Shown here: in pieces, positions 44,494-59,200 of the stretch | How the letters are laid out: each line of letters begins with the position of its first letter | Numbering within the stretch: position 1 is the first letter of the stretch | Source: Mauremys mutica | Lineage: Eukaryota; Chordata; Testudines; Geoemydidae | Direction of reading: 5' to 3' | Assembly: GCF_020497125.1 (NCBI RefSeq) | Contig: NC_059081.1 | Span: 12,885,105 to 12,949,104 of the forward strand | Length of the DNA: 64,000 nt | Notes under the pieces: generated by a model | The model's input: the letters and a program-made list of their open reading frames with translations, nothing else | The model's database searches: none | Told to the model about the DNA's origin: nothing | Program-made: the position numbers and the translations under genes

Positions 44494-47400
44494 CTGCAAT
44501 TCAAATGGAAAAAAGAAAAAAGTTACACAGAATAATTATAGAAGAATTCACATAGAAAAGTATTTTGTGATGCCAGGCGTTGGACTGACAGCACTGGAAA
44601 CTAGAGGTACACAGCTTATGTATACACAGATATCAGCAGTGCAAGCATCCCAATAGTCTCCTGCCAACATGTCTTAACTTTGCTCTGGAGAGACCATCTC
44701 TAGGGATGAGGATATCTAAGGGCTTGTCCACACTCAGACAAAGTGTGTGCCAAGCTAGGATGTAAATCTACAGTGCACTAGTCTGCCACACACTAAGTCA
44801 CAGTGTGAGCCCTACTATCATACACCAGAAGGTCTGTAGTGCACCTTGACATCTGGCTGTTTTAAACAGAATATGCCGAAGTGCTCTACGGAACTGTCAG
44901 GGTGTGACAGCAGTGTCCACGCAGCCAGTTAGCACACAGAAAGTTAACACGCTGCAGATTTACAGACCTTGGCTTGTCACACAGTAACTGACCACGTAGA
45001 AAAGCCCTAAGAAATCATGTTCATTCCAGTAAAGTAATGTGTTTCTGCTGGGACTAACAACAATGGCAGTCAGCACTAACTGATGTAGATATGATGATGG
45101 AACTCTGGCACGCTGTGGTCTGGATTGAGACCAGCAACTTATTTTGCAAAGGCTAAGCAAACAGCCATCAGAGAGAAATGGCTTGTGCTCACAAGCAATT
45201 TGGGCTACATTTGAACTGATGATCTACAGATTAAATGGTTCTGGATATTATTTACCCTTCTCTGAGCCACCCAGTATCTCAAATTCTGCTTTCAAATAAA
45301 AATCTGAAAACAACAGTGTTTTGGTTTTTTTTAAACCACACAACCCACATTTCTCCTGTCAACAGTCACTCAGGGATGCAATTAGAACAAACTACTTGAT
45401 TAAAAAACATTCTTAGTCTGAAATATTTAGTTCGTGTGTTCACAAGTTAATTCAAGGTAGCAGTTACCTTGGGCTCCAGCTAAGAGTCTTTTTAACTGTG
45501 CTGTGGACATTCAGGCTCGGGGCTCTGGGACTTTCCTACCTTGCAGGGTCTAAGAGATTAGGCTGCAGCCTGAATGTCTACATCACAATTAAACAGCCCC
45601 TTAGCCTGAGTCAGCTGTGTAGACATATCCTGGGAGAAAAGGAATACTCTGTAGTGGTCCATTTGATTTAGCTTTAGAATACCCTGCAGTTTGTGGTTCA
45701 GAACCATATCTAGTTCTAAGTATTTTAAAACCTTCTGCTGAATTAGAGATTTTTTTTGCTTTTCATATTTTCCTGTACTATTGCATTTGTGACCACACAA
45801 ATTTGTCACAATATGGATCTGAATCACCACCGCATAGCTGACATACATACCTCTATTCCCCCCACAAAGGAGAACCAGGCTACCTACCTCAGCAGCTACT
45901 GGTTTCCACATAGGAAGGAAAATCTGCTCTAAGGTTGTCACACCAGAACTTCCTAGTCTTTTGGGGCCCGTTTTACAGATAACAAGGATAACAGCTTGAT
46001 CGTGCTCCAACCATGGAATGGACAAGCTGCATTAAAACCTGAAATCTACATTCATGAAAACAAGCTGATGAAGAGCTGAGGTAGAGGGACTATTCTGACA
46101 TTTCTTACTGGTAAGTCACACTGATGTTTTTGTTTTATATACACACACACACCATGCAATCAGCTCTTATAGCTTCCCTTGTGTTTTGCTCAGGTATTCA
46201 TTGGCTTCCGTCCACTTTTAAACCACATCACAGCTTCCAGGTGTCTCAGCTGAACGTTGTTTACTTTCGAAGAAAGTTAAGCCACATAAAGAAACACTTG
46301 CAGTTGTGGGATCACAATTGCAAAACCAGGGTGCGCTGTGAGCTGGCAGATGATGTTCTCCTGCATGCTAGGGGGTTGGGTGCTCTTAAACCAGCCGGCT
46401 GCTTTACAAGGCAATAATCCAGATTCCCCAACAGAAGAACTCTGAAGCGAAAGGCCAAGTACTTTACCCTGACAGGAGACTCAGGCTGAACAGCAACTGG
46501 CACTAGGGTTGATATTGCGGATATAAGTTCTTATACCAGCTAGCAAAATGAGAAAAGTGTGTGTATCTATATATCCCACATTAAGAATGACAGAGAACCA
46601 ACAGGCAGAGAAAGGAAGAGGGAGCTCCCCTCAGGGCACTAAAGAGATTTTTCAAGTTAGATGCGTAATAACGAAGTTCTTGGGACCTCCTGAGATGGTT
46701 AGAGGTAATAAATACCCCATTCAAGTCGTCTGATTTCTTAAACCACTTGGTAAGTTAGTAGAGAAGACTACTATTTTTCTAGTGCTGGTTGCGCTGGGTG
46801 AAAAATACATTAGTGCTCTGGAAACAGAGTCACTGTATATTTTTAAGTATCAGAGGGGTAGCCATGTTAGTCTGGATCTGTAAAAGCAGCAAAGAGTCTT
46901 GTGGCACCTTATAGACTAACAGATGTTTTGGAGCATGAGCTTTCACCCACGAAAGCTCATGCTGCAAAACGTCTGTTAGTCTATAAGGTGCCACAAGACT
47001 CTTTGCTACGTTTGTATATTTTTATGCCTTTATATAAACAGATCAAAAGCTGCTGTTTCCATTTTTATTATTTATGGGCAAGGAGCTAGGTGCTTAACAC
47101 TTGCATTTCATGCACAAAAGTTCTTTACCAACAACCATTTAGCTTTAGAGTCACCCAGTGTGGAATGGAAGAATCATAACATAGCAATAGCCTTGTATAG
47201 GAATGCATTGCCTGATATGTCATTACATGTATTATATGATCCAAGGCCCTATGCCATGCTGTCATCAGCATTCCCTAGCATGTCCTCTATAGGCTCACGA
47301 CCTGTACGTTAATATACATGCTCATATGTGCATTTACAATACATACATTTTACTCACACACAGTAGTTACTTACTTCTTTAACAAAGTATTTTGTGCTCC

Positions 47401-50400
47401 ACGGTGCCTCTCTTTCAGCACGAAGTCTCTCTTCATTTCTCTGCCGTTCCTCAAGGGCTCGCTTATGCTCTGTTGCTTTATCGATGTCTCCATCCTTCAG
47501 AGACTCTGTTACATGTTGCCACAGTCGCCTATAAATCAGAAGTAAGGCTACGATTTAGTCATGGGTATTTTTAGTGAAAGTCATGGACAGGTCATGGACA
47601 ATAAACAAAAAGTCATGGCCCATGACCTGTCCATGATGTATACTATAAACATCTGTGACTAAATCTTGGGGGGGGGGGGGCACTGCTGCCGGGGGAGGGG
47701 GAGGTGGGGAAGAGGGTAGGGACAGCAGCAGCACCAGTTGCCAGGGGTCGTCGGAGCAGTGGCTGGTTGCGGGGTTGCCCAAGAGGCTGGCTGCAGTCCC
47801 AGGGGCCACCTGAGCAGCTGGCCCCAGAGCCAGCTCATTGGGTGGCCCCAGGATCAGCCACACTGGCCGCTGCAGAAGTCCCGGAGGTCATGGAAAGTCA
47901 TGGAATCTGTGACTTCTTTGACCTCCGTGACAGAGAGAGCCCTAATCAGAAGCTTTAATTGATTTCACATTTTTCGGCAGCTTCCTGGATTGCAGTCACT
48001 TGACATACAGAACTGGTGTACAGCAGGTGACGTTATTGCACAATGATACTCCAACCTCTTCTTGGGGATGACAAATTGATGTAAAACAGAGCAGGATTGA
48101 GAGGCACAAGAAAAAGGGAGCTCAGAATTTAGTCTTCCATCTCTAGGCCAGCATTAAGCTGCTCTCGACTGTAATGCTAGATTGGCACGTAAATGAAAAG
48201 GTATAGGAAATTTCAGCCTAATCCCAAATGGACATTTGTATGCATCTTAAAACTGCCACACAAGTTTTGTTTCTGCTGAGGACAACTCCTGTAAAGAACT
48301 GCTGGGCTGCATGGAGGAATATTATTTGTACTGTGTAATGTCCAAAAGCTCAAGACCGAGGTCTCCCTATAGCAGGCACTGTATGTACTCACGAGACAGT
48401 GATCATCTGTGCCCTGAATATGCACTTTAAATAGCACTTGCCTGCACTAAGTCTAGCTCTAAGCAGTACTATCTATTCCTGAATATTCAAGATCACTTTG
48501 GCTCTACTGGTCCCACACACTACCCATCGTTTGGATATTTAAGTCTGTAGATTTCTCCTAGGCAGCCTGGTTTGTAAGTTGAGGAATTCCATGAATTTTA
48601 TAAAACAATTAAACAGATGTAAATATCTTTTTTTACCTAGACTCAAATGGCCCTTGCTTCTCCAGGGGCCGTACTCGTTTTCTTGTCACTGACAGTTTTG
48701 TCAAGTCCACGTATTTGGTCTCTCCATTGCTGTAGGTGAATTCAAGCACACTGTTCCATTCACCTTGCACTCTGCAGACTACAGTGTTTGTTGCATTCTG
48801 CTTTACTTCACCTGTGACTCTGGAAAACAATTTAAAAAAAAAAAAAGACCACAACTGAAAATAGACTGCTAGGGCCTATTCTGACTGCCATGTCATTTAA
48901 TTTCATTTTGAAAGAAACTGCAAGCTAGTCTTTCACACATTCTAAATTTTTAAGTCAGTTACTTAAACTGTGCATTTGCATGGAGAAGCTGGGAGGGAGA
49001 ATATTGAAAATGCCATTTTTCTATCATTCTTGTGATATTACCCAACAGAACTCAGCTTTTTGGCTTTAACTTAAAACTTGCAAGCCTTTTCACAGGAGAA
49101 TTGAGCTGAAAAGTAACTGACATATGGGTTACACTAGTAAACCATTACTACAGTTAATATTTTTCTCCTGGATATCAAGTTTGATATTTATTTACATGTT
49201 AACAAGCTAACTCTCTGTAGAATTATCTTCACCTGCTGGCCCTATAGGCCACTTGCTCTTTATTTTTTTAGATGTATAATGCAAGTATTGCATTAAAAGA
49301 GACAATGAGGCAAGAACAGAGGGGAAGATAAGTACAAAACTCAGACTCTGAGATCTGTGTTCCATTCCTGGCTCTGCCAGAGATTTCCTGGGTGATTAAG
49401 AGCAACCAGGGTGTTGAGATGGATTCATGCTTCGTATAACATTTGAGACCCTCAGATAGAAGATGCTATATATACACACAGTATTAGCATCACTCCCATG
49501 AGTGCATACTTTGGGGAGGGGGGGCGGGGAGATGGACAAACCACATGCCCAAATAACGCATGACAATGGGTTTACAATGAAGTGACACTGGAGAGGGAGA
49601 CTCGAAAGCCTGATTGACCCAGTCAGACTTAGCAACAAGTAGCCAAATTTCCCCACTCTTTCATGCAGTAAAGATTTATTCTCCCTTATGAGAGGGAAAG
49701 AGTGAGAGAGTTTGCTAGCGATGCAGATAAGACAAGTCATCTCTCAGCTGCATGGAGTTCAAGGCTTCACTGGGGATGCCAGCCCCTGCCTTACGTATCT
49801 CTAGTTATCCGTACAGAATGGATCTATACCATGTTACTCCCCAGGTTCTCCTTCCCACTGGAAACGAGGGTGACACTGCCATTGGTCCCCAACCACATCT
49901 GTGGGGCTCAGCGTGTGAAGTTACCGTAGCATTAACTTCTGTTACACATATGGTTCTCTGAACCACCAGGTGCAAGGAAAAGGAAACCGGGTGCCACTTA
50001 CGGAGCACAAAAGGGCTGGCTACTGGCCATATAGGATTAGATGAGAATTCCGTGTGGGATGGAAAGCTCTCAGCTGGCACAATGCTAGGATAGCCCATAC
50101 ACCTCTCCTGGCCCAAGTGTAGGTGAGATGCCAGGGCTGAGCTGGAGCACAACTGCACTCCAGCAATTCTCAGGTGACAGGTAGTCTTGTGGGGGCAGAT
50201 GGCAGCTGACGCAGATTAAAACCACATCCCCATGTTTGCCCTAACCTACACCAGGACTGTCGTTGGAGCTGCACAAGGCAGACAGTGGCTGTCTGGCAGC
50301 CCACTCCTCTCTCCCACACTAAGGGTACATCTGTACTACCTGCCGAATTGGCGGGTAGTGTTCAGTGTATCGGGGATCAAAATCGATCCGCTAATCGATG

Positions 50401-53222
50401 CCCGTACTCCACCTCAGCAGGAGGAGTAAGCGGAGTCAATGGGGGAGCCGCGGCAGTCTTCTCGCCGCCGTGAGGACGGCCAGGTAAGTCGAACTAAGAG
50501 ATACTTCGACACTGAAGTTGCGTATCTTAGTTCAACAGCCCCCCCTGCCCCCGCTAGTGTAGCCCAGGCCTGAGCAGATCTCAGCACATGAGACAATCTG
50601 GCCCTCTGTGTTTTACTTGTAAAAATATGCAATATTCCCACAAGTCTTTACAAATGTTTGAATGATAAGTTTGATTTTACCCAGATCAAAAAAATGTTGG
50701 AGTAGTTACCGGAATATTAGACTGAACAGAATTGATGCATCTTAACTATACATTTGCAGTTGAGAAGAACACAATGTGAGAGTTAGACGAACACTAAACT
50801 TGAAAATCGTATTTCCCTATGAAGGTTTGTTTTACCAGTTAGCATGGCTCACCCTACAGTGTACGGATAAAGTGGGTTAAATGATTTTTTAAAACAACTA
50901 TTGAGACTAGGCAGTAACCTACAAGTCCGTTGATTTTATGTTGCTTTGCATCCTCTGTGACTTTCACACATCACTGAAGCTATTCTACATTATGAAATTC
51001 TCATTTATCTGTTATATCTCTAAACAGACTGGTGCATTCTGAGTGAATTACAGACTAAGACGGCCAGTATTTGTGTTTACACATTTCATGTATTTATCAG
51101 CTTCATATTTAAATTGTAATACAGTTAAACTGACACTGGATGCTTGTACAATTTGAGACATCACAGTGTCAATCACAAATTGGTATCTTTGTTTGATTTA
51201 AAGATAAAGCTAACTGGGATTTTAGCTCAATCATGGGTATTCGCAAGTGATATTCTGTCACATTGTTAGTGATCATTATGACCTAAATTTCTTCCTATTA
51301 GCATTACCTTGCACTGCACAACCATTCCCAGTCCCGTATATCATGCAGCCTATGGCAGAACAAGTTTCAGCAAAGAATACCACATACTTGATACTGGATT
51401 TTTTAATCATCTAGATGACATTCATATTACTCTGTTGAATAATAATATCCTCAGCAATGCAGCTGGGTACAGTGCAATCTTATCTGGCACAGAGCTGACA
51501 AGCAGATATCCAACCAATGTCTTACAGCAAGGGTCACTCAAACCAAGTCTATAATGGCTGCTGTCATGGCAACATTCACTAACAGCCCATGTCACTATAA
51601 CAATGCTGCTAGTAGGTCTCAGAGAGCGACTGCTTTGGGTAATGTCAAAATACCATAATTTCAAAATTTCATTGAAAATATGTTCAAGCAACTGTGGCTA
51701 TATCAATGATACAGGTGACACCAAATAGACCCCCTCTGTAAGAATTCCTAATTTTATGTAGCAATATACTACACCACATAATCAACGTATATCACAGAAA
51801 CCATTCCTCCCAAATCACTAACGATTACAATAAAAAAAAAATCCATGCTCTTTTGTTAAACACAGACACGGGTAAAGAAAATGCCATAACAAAATGATTA
51901 CCAAGTTGAAGATACAATATGTAGGGTATGAATAAAAAGCAAATAATATGCTATTTAAGAAATTAAAAAAATTATGACAAACAAAAAGAACAGGTAAACT
52001 TCAATCATCAAAATGCCCTGAAGGACATATGAAACCTGTCAATATAATTAGATTTTCATCTTCCATATGAATCTTGGGATTTAGGGACAAAAATGTTTTA
52101 CAAATCCAACTATCTGTATTAATTGCTCCTAGCAGAAGAGGGGAAAATCCGCTTGATGCTATCTAACTGCACCAGCCTGCAGATTTCTGCGCCCACCAGG
52201 GTACTACCCTGGCACCATGGGTCCTCAAGTTTGAGATGCTTTTTACATTTTATTAAGACAGCCTCCCTAAACTGTTTCTCCGCAACAGCAAATTGCAGAG
52301 TCGCAATAAACTGTCAAAGCCAATTACACGTAAAAGCCTCTATTGTTCAGGCTTATTGGACTAAACATGGAAAAAATATGAAATATTTAAGTAAGGTTTT
52401 TAACAACAAGCACTGTGTTCAGTGGATGGTTGAAAGATGAATCTGCTGATGTCAGATAACAGTAAGTGCCAGAAACTGTTTCACTACAGGCTTCCTTTCT
52501 ATATATTTTTTCCTTCTTCCATCGAGTGTCGGCATCTTTGTATGGGAGTGCTCAAGATCACTTGATCTTATTACACTATGTTTTAAAAGGGATATCATTA
52601 GTGTTAATGGGCCCCACAGCAATCTAACTTGTCTCTTCCCTTGAATCCAAATGTCATAGTGTGAAATCATTCCCAGCCTTTACCTCCATCACACACAAAG
52701 CCTGAGTAAGTGTGTAGGAAACAGAACAGACTATGGGGAGAGAATCCAATCCCCAACACTGCACAGCATGCAGTGCATCACATCCTCAGTGTCTACTATA
52801 TCCTTTGGGATGGAATAGCAATGACCACAATGTTTTTCTTTTGGTTTTTTTGTGTGGATAATTTAGTGTTACTAATATTTACACTGATTATAGCTCTGGT
52901 TTTGTATTCACCCCTTTTCTGTATTTAATGAAATTTCATTCATATTTTATTCAATATTACAGAAGCCTGTAAATGTTTCTATATATTCCTGGTTATGAGA
53001 CATGCTTTCAGTTAAAACGAATCATTGGCACCCCACTCTCCTTCTCAAGCTAACAACCTTGCAGGGTTTTGATTTTTGTTTTTTACTGCAAGTTGGAGAT
53101 TCTTTCATCAGAACAGTAATAGTATTCTGATAACTCAGATAGAAAACGCAATATAAATACAACATGCTTTACAAACATTAAACTTCACACCATCCTTTTG
53201 AGGCAGATGTGTCATCCCTGTT

Positions 53223-53277
<55 letters not shown>

Positions 53278-56200
53278 ACAGAGCAGGGTTAAATGGCTTG
53301 CTCAGTCAAAAACAATTCATTGGCAGAGCCAGGAATGAAACCCTAGAAGTCCGGTCTCCTGATCACCTGAACCGGATGCATGGGAACACGCACGCAGATA
53401 CTCGCAGCCTTGAATTTATCTGACTAATTAGCAATGAAACAGTCTTTTGCTTGTGAAGTTTGTGTGGCTGGGCCTGCAATACTGCCTCATAACTCCACAA
53501 TCCCTCAACAGTTTCAAGAATAGAAAAAAAAAATGCATCAGTGAATAGAGTTTTCTTAGCACAAGGCTACTTAGCATGCAAACAGATGGTGACAAAAACC
53601 AGAGGCAAGGTATTCATTTACAGAGTTTGAGTGATACAGTATAGGGAATTCAGTAAAATATAAATGTGTCTACTTACCGGTGCAGTTTGCCACCATAGAA
53701 TGGTTTGGTATGGAAAGTAATGCTTGCAGAATATCCAGTTTTTGGGCAGTTAATATTGACCTTTCCTCCCAATTCTACCCAAGGAACAGTTAAAATTGAT
53801 CGAGCATATGCACAAGGTAGAGAAAACGTGTATTCCTCTCCATATTCCAAAAGACTTAAGAGTCCTGCATGCAAAAATAAGAGTGTTGTCAAAATGTTTC
53901 CAATTTACAGTACAGAAGCAAGTGGTTGTTGAAGGAAATACATCTAACATTCTCAGTAAAACTATCACAATTATTACAGATTCCAGATACAAAAAGAATT
54001 TTGTTAACCCCACACTGCCATTAGTTAGGGTTTACAACAGACAAGTGCAGACACTGGGTATCATGGGTACCAGTACATTTGCTGTTCGCCTTGAAAACCC
54101 ACATTCCTCCTGTTAAACATGATCTTAAAAGCCTGGTGCTGTATAGGCATAGTAGCAGCTAACTGTTCACTTGTAAAAGTTTTACTGCTACAATGGTAAG
54201 AGATTCACACTCTGGAACCAGGCTACAAGCATGAGATGCGCAATGAATTACCGAAGCCAGAGAATTTGGAGGTTGATGTTCACATTTCACTTCCCTCCCC
54301 CACAAGTAGATGGTACATTCCACCTTTCCTGAAGGGGTGTAGCAGCCTTAGTCTTCCTTCCTGTCACTTCCTTTTCATTACTGACTTGTAGATAAACACA
54401 ACTATCGCCTGACTGCTGTTCATGCAATAGTCATTACAATTAATTTTAAAATGATATTCAAATTTTCTTGACATTTTCTCAGGAATCAGATCTACCTATC
54501 TCTGATTCTGTCTCTTTTTAAAAAAAAAAAAAAAAAAAGTGAAAAGAAAGTGATTTTGTGCTGTGCATATGCCAGCTGATGCCTCCTGTAGACTTAGGTC
54601 ACTGTGTTCTTCTGACATTTGATTTTCACAATTTCTCTTGTATCCTGTCTTTTTCAGGTTCACAAGTTAAACCTTAACTGTCATCATACAGTCTTCTGTT
54701 CCATCCATGCCTTGGCAGCAGCTGACATAGACCCTTAAGAAGGCAGCTTTTCACCTCCATAATGCTGAGGGATCACACCCCCTATGTGAGAGTTAGGCAC
54801 AATTCCTCTCACCTCATGGGCAGATGAATGAGGCATCAAGTTTTAAAGAAACTACGTTAGGGCAAACTTCAGATCTTTGAAGAACAGCAGTGCAAGGGTG
54901 CTCATATGGTCTCTGAAACTGTCTGGAAGGAGACTTCAGCTCCAGGGGTTGCCTTCCTCAGACTCAAAGCACTGATTTACACATTCCTTACCTATCCTCA
55001 TTGTATCAGGAGTGCAGATTATATTCAAACATCTGTGAGTCACAGTAGATAACATAAATGTTCATTTTTCCATTGCCCTAAGTATTTTATGTTGTACATT
55101 CTAATTTGTTTTGTGCTTTGGAGACATAATAATGTCAGTTTAGGTTGTACAAATTGTACTTTTGCTTCAAAACCTCATGTTGTGTTTCTAGATACGTCTT
55201 GCTTTTCTGCAATATACTATAGCCCTGTGGAGGTTTGTGATCTTACGCAATCTTTTGATTGTTTCTACCATGCACATCTGGCATCTTCTGTACTCCATAA
55301 TAAATAAATATGTCATCTAACAACAGGACTTTAAGGTTTCTCAATCTCTTTCTCAACGTAAATGGAGGAGACCCAGAGCTATTTTGTTAAAAAAACAAAA
55401 ACAAACACTTAAAATAGCCTATTAACAACCTGCAAATGACTTCTTTTGAAAATCCTATAGATGAAACTGAGCAAAAGTCACTTGTTATTCTGACACTGGA
55501 GTTCACAGAACTTAATTTTATATTTATCTCACTGATTTTTTAACCACCTTCCATTTCTGCAGTGAATAAATTACTCACCTTCACCAACCATTGTTACTCC
55601 TATTGACATTCCCAAGAATTTACTTTTTGTCCAGACATGAGCATTTACACACATCTTCTTCTCTACACATTCAGCGTAAAACCCTGAGACAGGAGGATGA
55701 TGGGACACTTGCTCAGCTACAAATCTGACTGTATAGTAGTCTGACTCCACTTGGCCCTCTGGCTCTTGTGAAAGAGTGGCTTGCTCTGAGAGGGAGTGGG
55801 ATGAAGAGTTACTATTTGAGTCAGAGGCTACTTCACCCTTAGCCATCCTCCAAGAGCAGTGAAACGTTTCTCCAATGATTGGATTGTATGGTTTCTTAGC
55901 AATTGCTCCTTTCCGACCTTCATGAAATGAAGTGAGATAATATTCAACAAAGCGGATCATCCTCTCCTCTGGGGTAGCTCCATTTGTGATTGCAATGAAG
56001 AGGTCCGGGTGAGACATGAAGTCTGCATACATCTCCAGCAAAGAACGTTTCTCTAAAATAAAAGTGGGAAGAACCACCTGAAATAAAGACAAAAAACTAT
56101 AACAACTTAAAAATATGTAAGTAGACTATATTTATGAATAAATTCTTGAAGTAATCACATTACAAAGGGAATGGGAAATAGGGATACGATACTTTTAACA

Positions 56201-59200
56201 GAGATGCAAAGTCCATTCTGGCATTAATAAGCAAAATGTTCTCAGGATAATGGGAATGGCATGAAAAAGAAAGTTTTAAAATTATTTTAAATGAAAGACT
56301 TAAAACAAGTAGCACAAAAAAAAACTTATGATGAAGTAAACACCCAAACCTAAGAGAACTTACCATATATACTCATTCATAAACCGAATTTTTTAGTAAA
56401 AAAAGGGAAGCATCAGAGAAGGGGGTCAGCTTATGAACGGATATAGAGAGGTGGGACACAGCCCCTCCTCACAACAGAGGGAGCAAGGAGAGGCAGCACA
56501 GCCAGAAGGGAAGAGGCGGAGCCAGAGGCTGCAGCCATGCCGCTCGGCCCCACCCCCCAGAGGAGGCTGTGGCCATGCTGCCCGGGCGCCGGAGCACGCT
56601 GCGGCCATGCCATGCTGCCCAGCCTGCCGGTACAGCTCCAGCCAGGTCAGAGACATCCTCCCCTGGCCCTCCCCAGATAAGGTGGGAAGGGATGGGGAGA
56701 GAGTGGGGGTCCCAGACTAAGGGGGGGGGGTCACAGGGGTTACTCCCCTGACTCCCAGCTTCTCCCCACCAAAAAGTTTCCCCACCAGTTGCTGTCCCGG
56801 CCCATCAGGGTAAGCAGCTGGCACGCCAGGACACTTTGTTTACCTCCGTGCCTGCGGAGGCTCGAGGTAAACAAACCATCTCGGCCCACCAGTGGCTTAT
56901 CCTGATGGCCCGGGAGCCAAAGTTTGCTGACCCTTGAATTATAGGGTCAGCTTATGAACAGATTATAAAATTTTTTCCATTTTTACTTATCCATCTTGCA
57001 GGGGTTGGCTTATAAACAAACCGGCTTCTGATCGAGTATATACAATACTCAAAAATGGGAAACAGCCATAAAGGAAGGGAAAACATGACTAACAATTTGT
57101 TATGAGGAAAAGGAGAAGAATAAAAACAAATCTAACCTTAACTACCTTTTTATCAATAGCATTAAGGACCAAGTTGTGGGAAGAATTAAACTGAATCCTG
57201 ATTGAGCAGGGGTGGTAAAAATGTGGCCTACAGGTGCCTTCATCTTTAATGCAGGAATGCAAGCTCCACCATGCAATTATCCATGTTGATTCAAGCAAAC
57301 CACCACTCAGATCAGAGAGACTTGAAAAACTCAATCTTCTGTGGTGAGGAGAAAGCTTTTCTGGCCAAATACCATCAACTTCTGCAGAGTCTAATCTTTA
57401 GTTTTAAAAAAGTTTCTAGTCTCGTTACGAAGAAAGTCTCCCCATCTTCCATGTGTAAACTAAGAATAAATTAGTGGCAGCCTAATCTTCCCAGATCTGC
57501 AAAAAACAGTTCCAGTGTGTGTCTGCTTCTGTACCATGCAGCGGGACAACTAATTAGTTTTGTCAAGTTTTCACTGCTGCTACTGGGATCCCTGAAGGCA
57601 GAAGTTAAACTGACAAGAGGAGGTCAATTTCATTCTGCTACCTTTATCTAAAGTTCTGAGCAGCAGCAAAACTGTGGATGGGAGGGGGTCAGGATAGCAG
57701 AAAGCTCTTACTTCCCAGCAGCGAACAGAAAACAGAGTGAAAGAGAAGCAGAACTCCACTGCTTGTGAATGCCAGGATGCTCTGGGGCTGAGAACTGAAA
57801 GAAAGAACATTCATTCTTCTTTCTAACAGCCAGATGAGGGTTGGAGAAAAAGAACTCATATTTATAAGGCTTGCTAGCCAGAGACTGCTAAAGAAGATAT
57901 ACACACAAAACAGGTTCTGGAGTCAGCCCCTTTCTCTCCCCCAGAGTTTTGCAGGGAAGTTGCCCTTGGACTCCCTTTTGTATTGGTCGTTCGCTTGAGC
58001 CCTCTAGTTACTATGAATCTGGTAAAACCTCCAACCCCTTTGTGCGAGGGTGTGGGGATGTATCAGAGTGGTATGTAGATATGTCAGAGGAAGAGAAAAT
58101 ATTGGAGAGCAGTAAAGAAACACAAAGTAGGTAAAGAAAGAGCTCCAAAGAACGAGAGAAAGGGGATGAAGTGAGAATTTTCTCTCTCTCTTTACACACA
58201 CAGTTACAGCATACAGCTGTTTCTTTAAATTGTAGCGGAGGTGCCTTTAGGGTGGTACGGTAAGCTATACGGTATTTTTTATATATTTTATTTATTTTAG
58301 TGGCTAGTAGGCTTCAAATACATGTTTCAACTCCTGCAGATCAGGCTGAAGTTGGGACCTGAAGTTTCTGCAGGCTGAAACTCTGTACAAAATAGCTACT
58401 ATCTATTCCATTTTACACAAAATAGGTATGTTTCCGCAAGCTCCTGGCAAATTGCCATATGGCATTTGGATGGACAAAGGTTAGGTGTCACTTCACTTGC
58501 ACTACAGACAGCTTTCACATCTTGCCTACTTACTCTTGTTAAATCCATGCCAAGTTTCAGCTGAGACAATAGATGTAAGATAACACTGCGCTGTTCTTCC
58601 ACTGCTCCGAGGTCATCTTCTTTGTTAACACATGTATCCTCCAGCTCCTCGTCTGGGTTTATTTCTTCAGGTTCCTGGTGTGAGAAATCCACAGTCATTT
58701 CAAAGACCTCACGGACTAAAAAGCTTAGCCTGTGCCTCACGGGGCAGGAGAGGCAAGTCTAAAAAACCTTAAAGAAATTTATCAGACTGGGAATGGTCTC
58801 AAATGAGCTTCCAAAGAAAACCAGACCTCTATATTACCACAAGTGTTCCATGTTTTTTTCTGCTGATGCTACATCATGTTGTACTTACAAATGAAAGAGT
58901 GTATACAGGTTTTTAAGGACAGGTTGAACACACACCTGCCAATGGTCTAGGTTTACTTAGTCCTGCCTCAGCGCAGGAGGCTACAGTTGATGACATCTTT
59001 GATGTCCCTTCCAGTCCTATGTTTCTATTATCCTATAAATCTAAGAAGTCATTGAGAATAATTATATTCCAACCACAGACAATGTAGTAATCAAAGCACT
59101 TCTTACGTACTTGCCCTACATTTAAATCTTTTGGCGAGACAAATAAATTTAGAATGAACTTTGTAAGGATAAGGAGTTATTCATCTTAAGGGTAATTCTG

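Noticed and set aside
58675..58740. Longer OSBPL11 exon using an acceptor near 58722
   Set aside because: The acceptor at 58675 gives phase 0 to match the preceding exon and agrees with human ORP11; the longer version would not.
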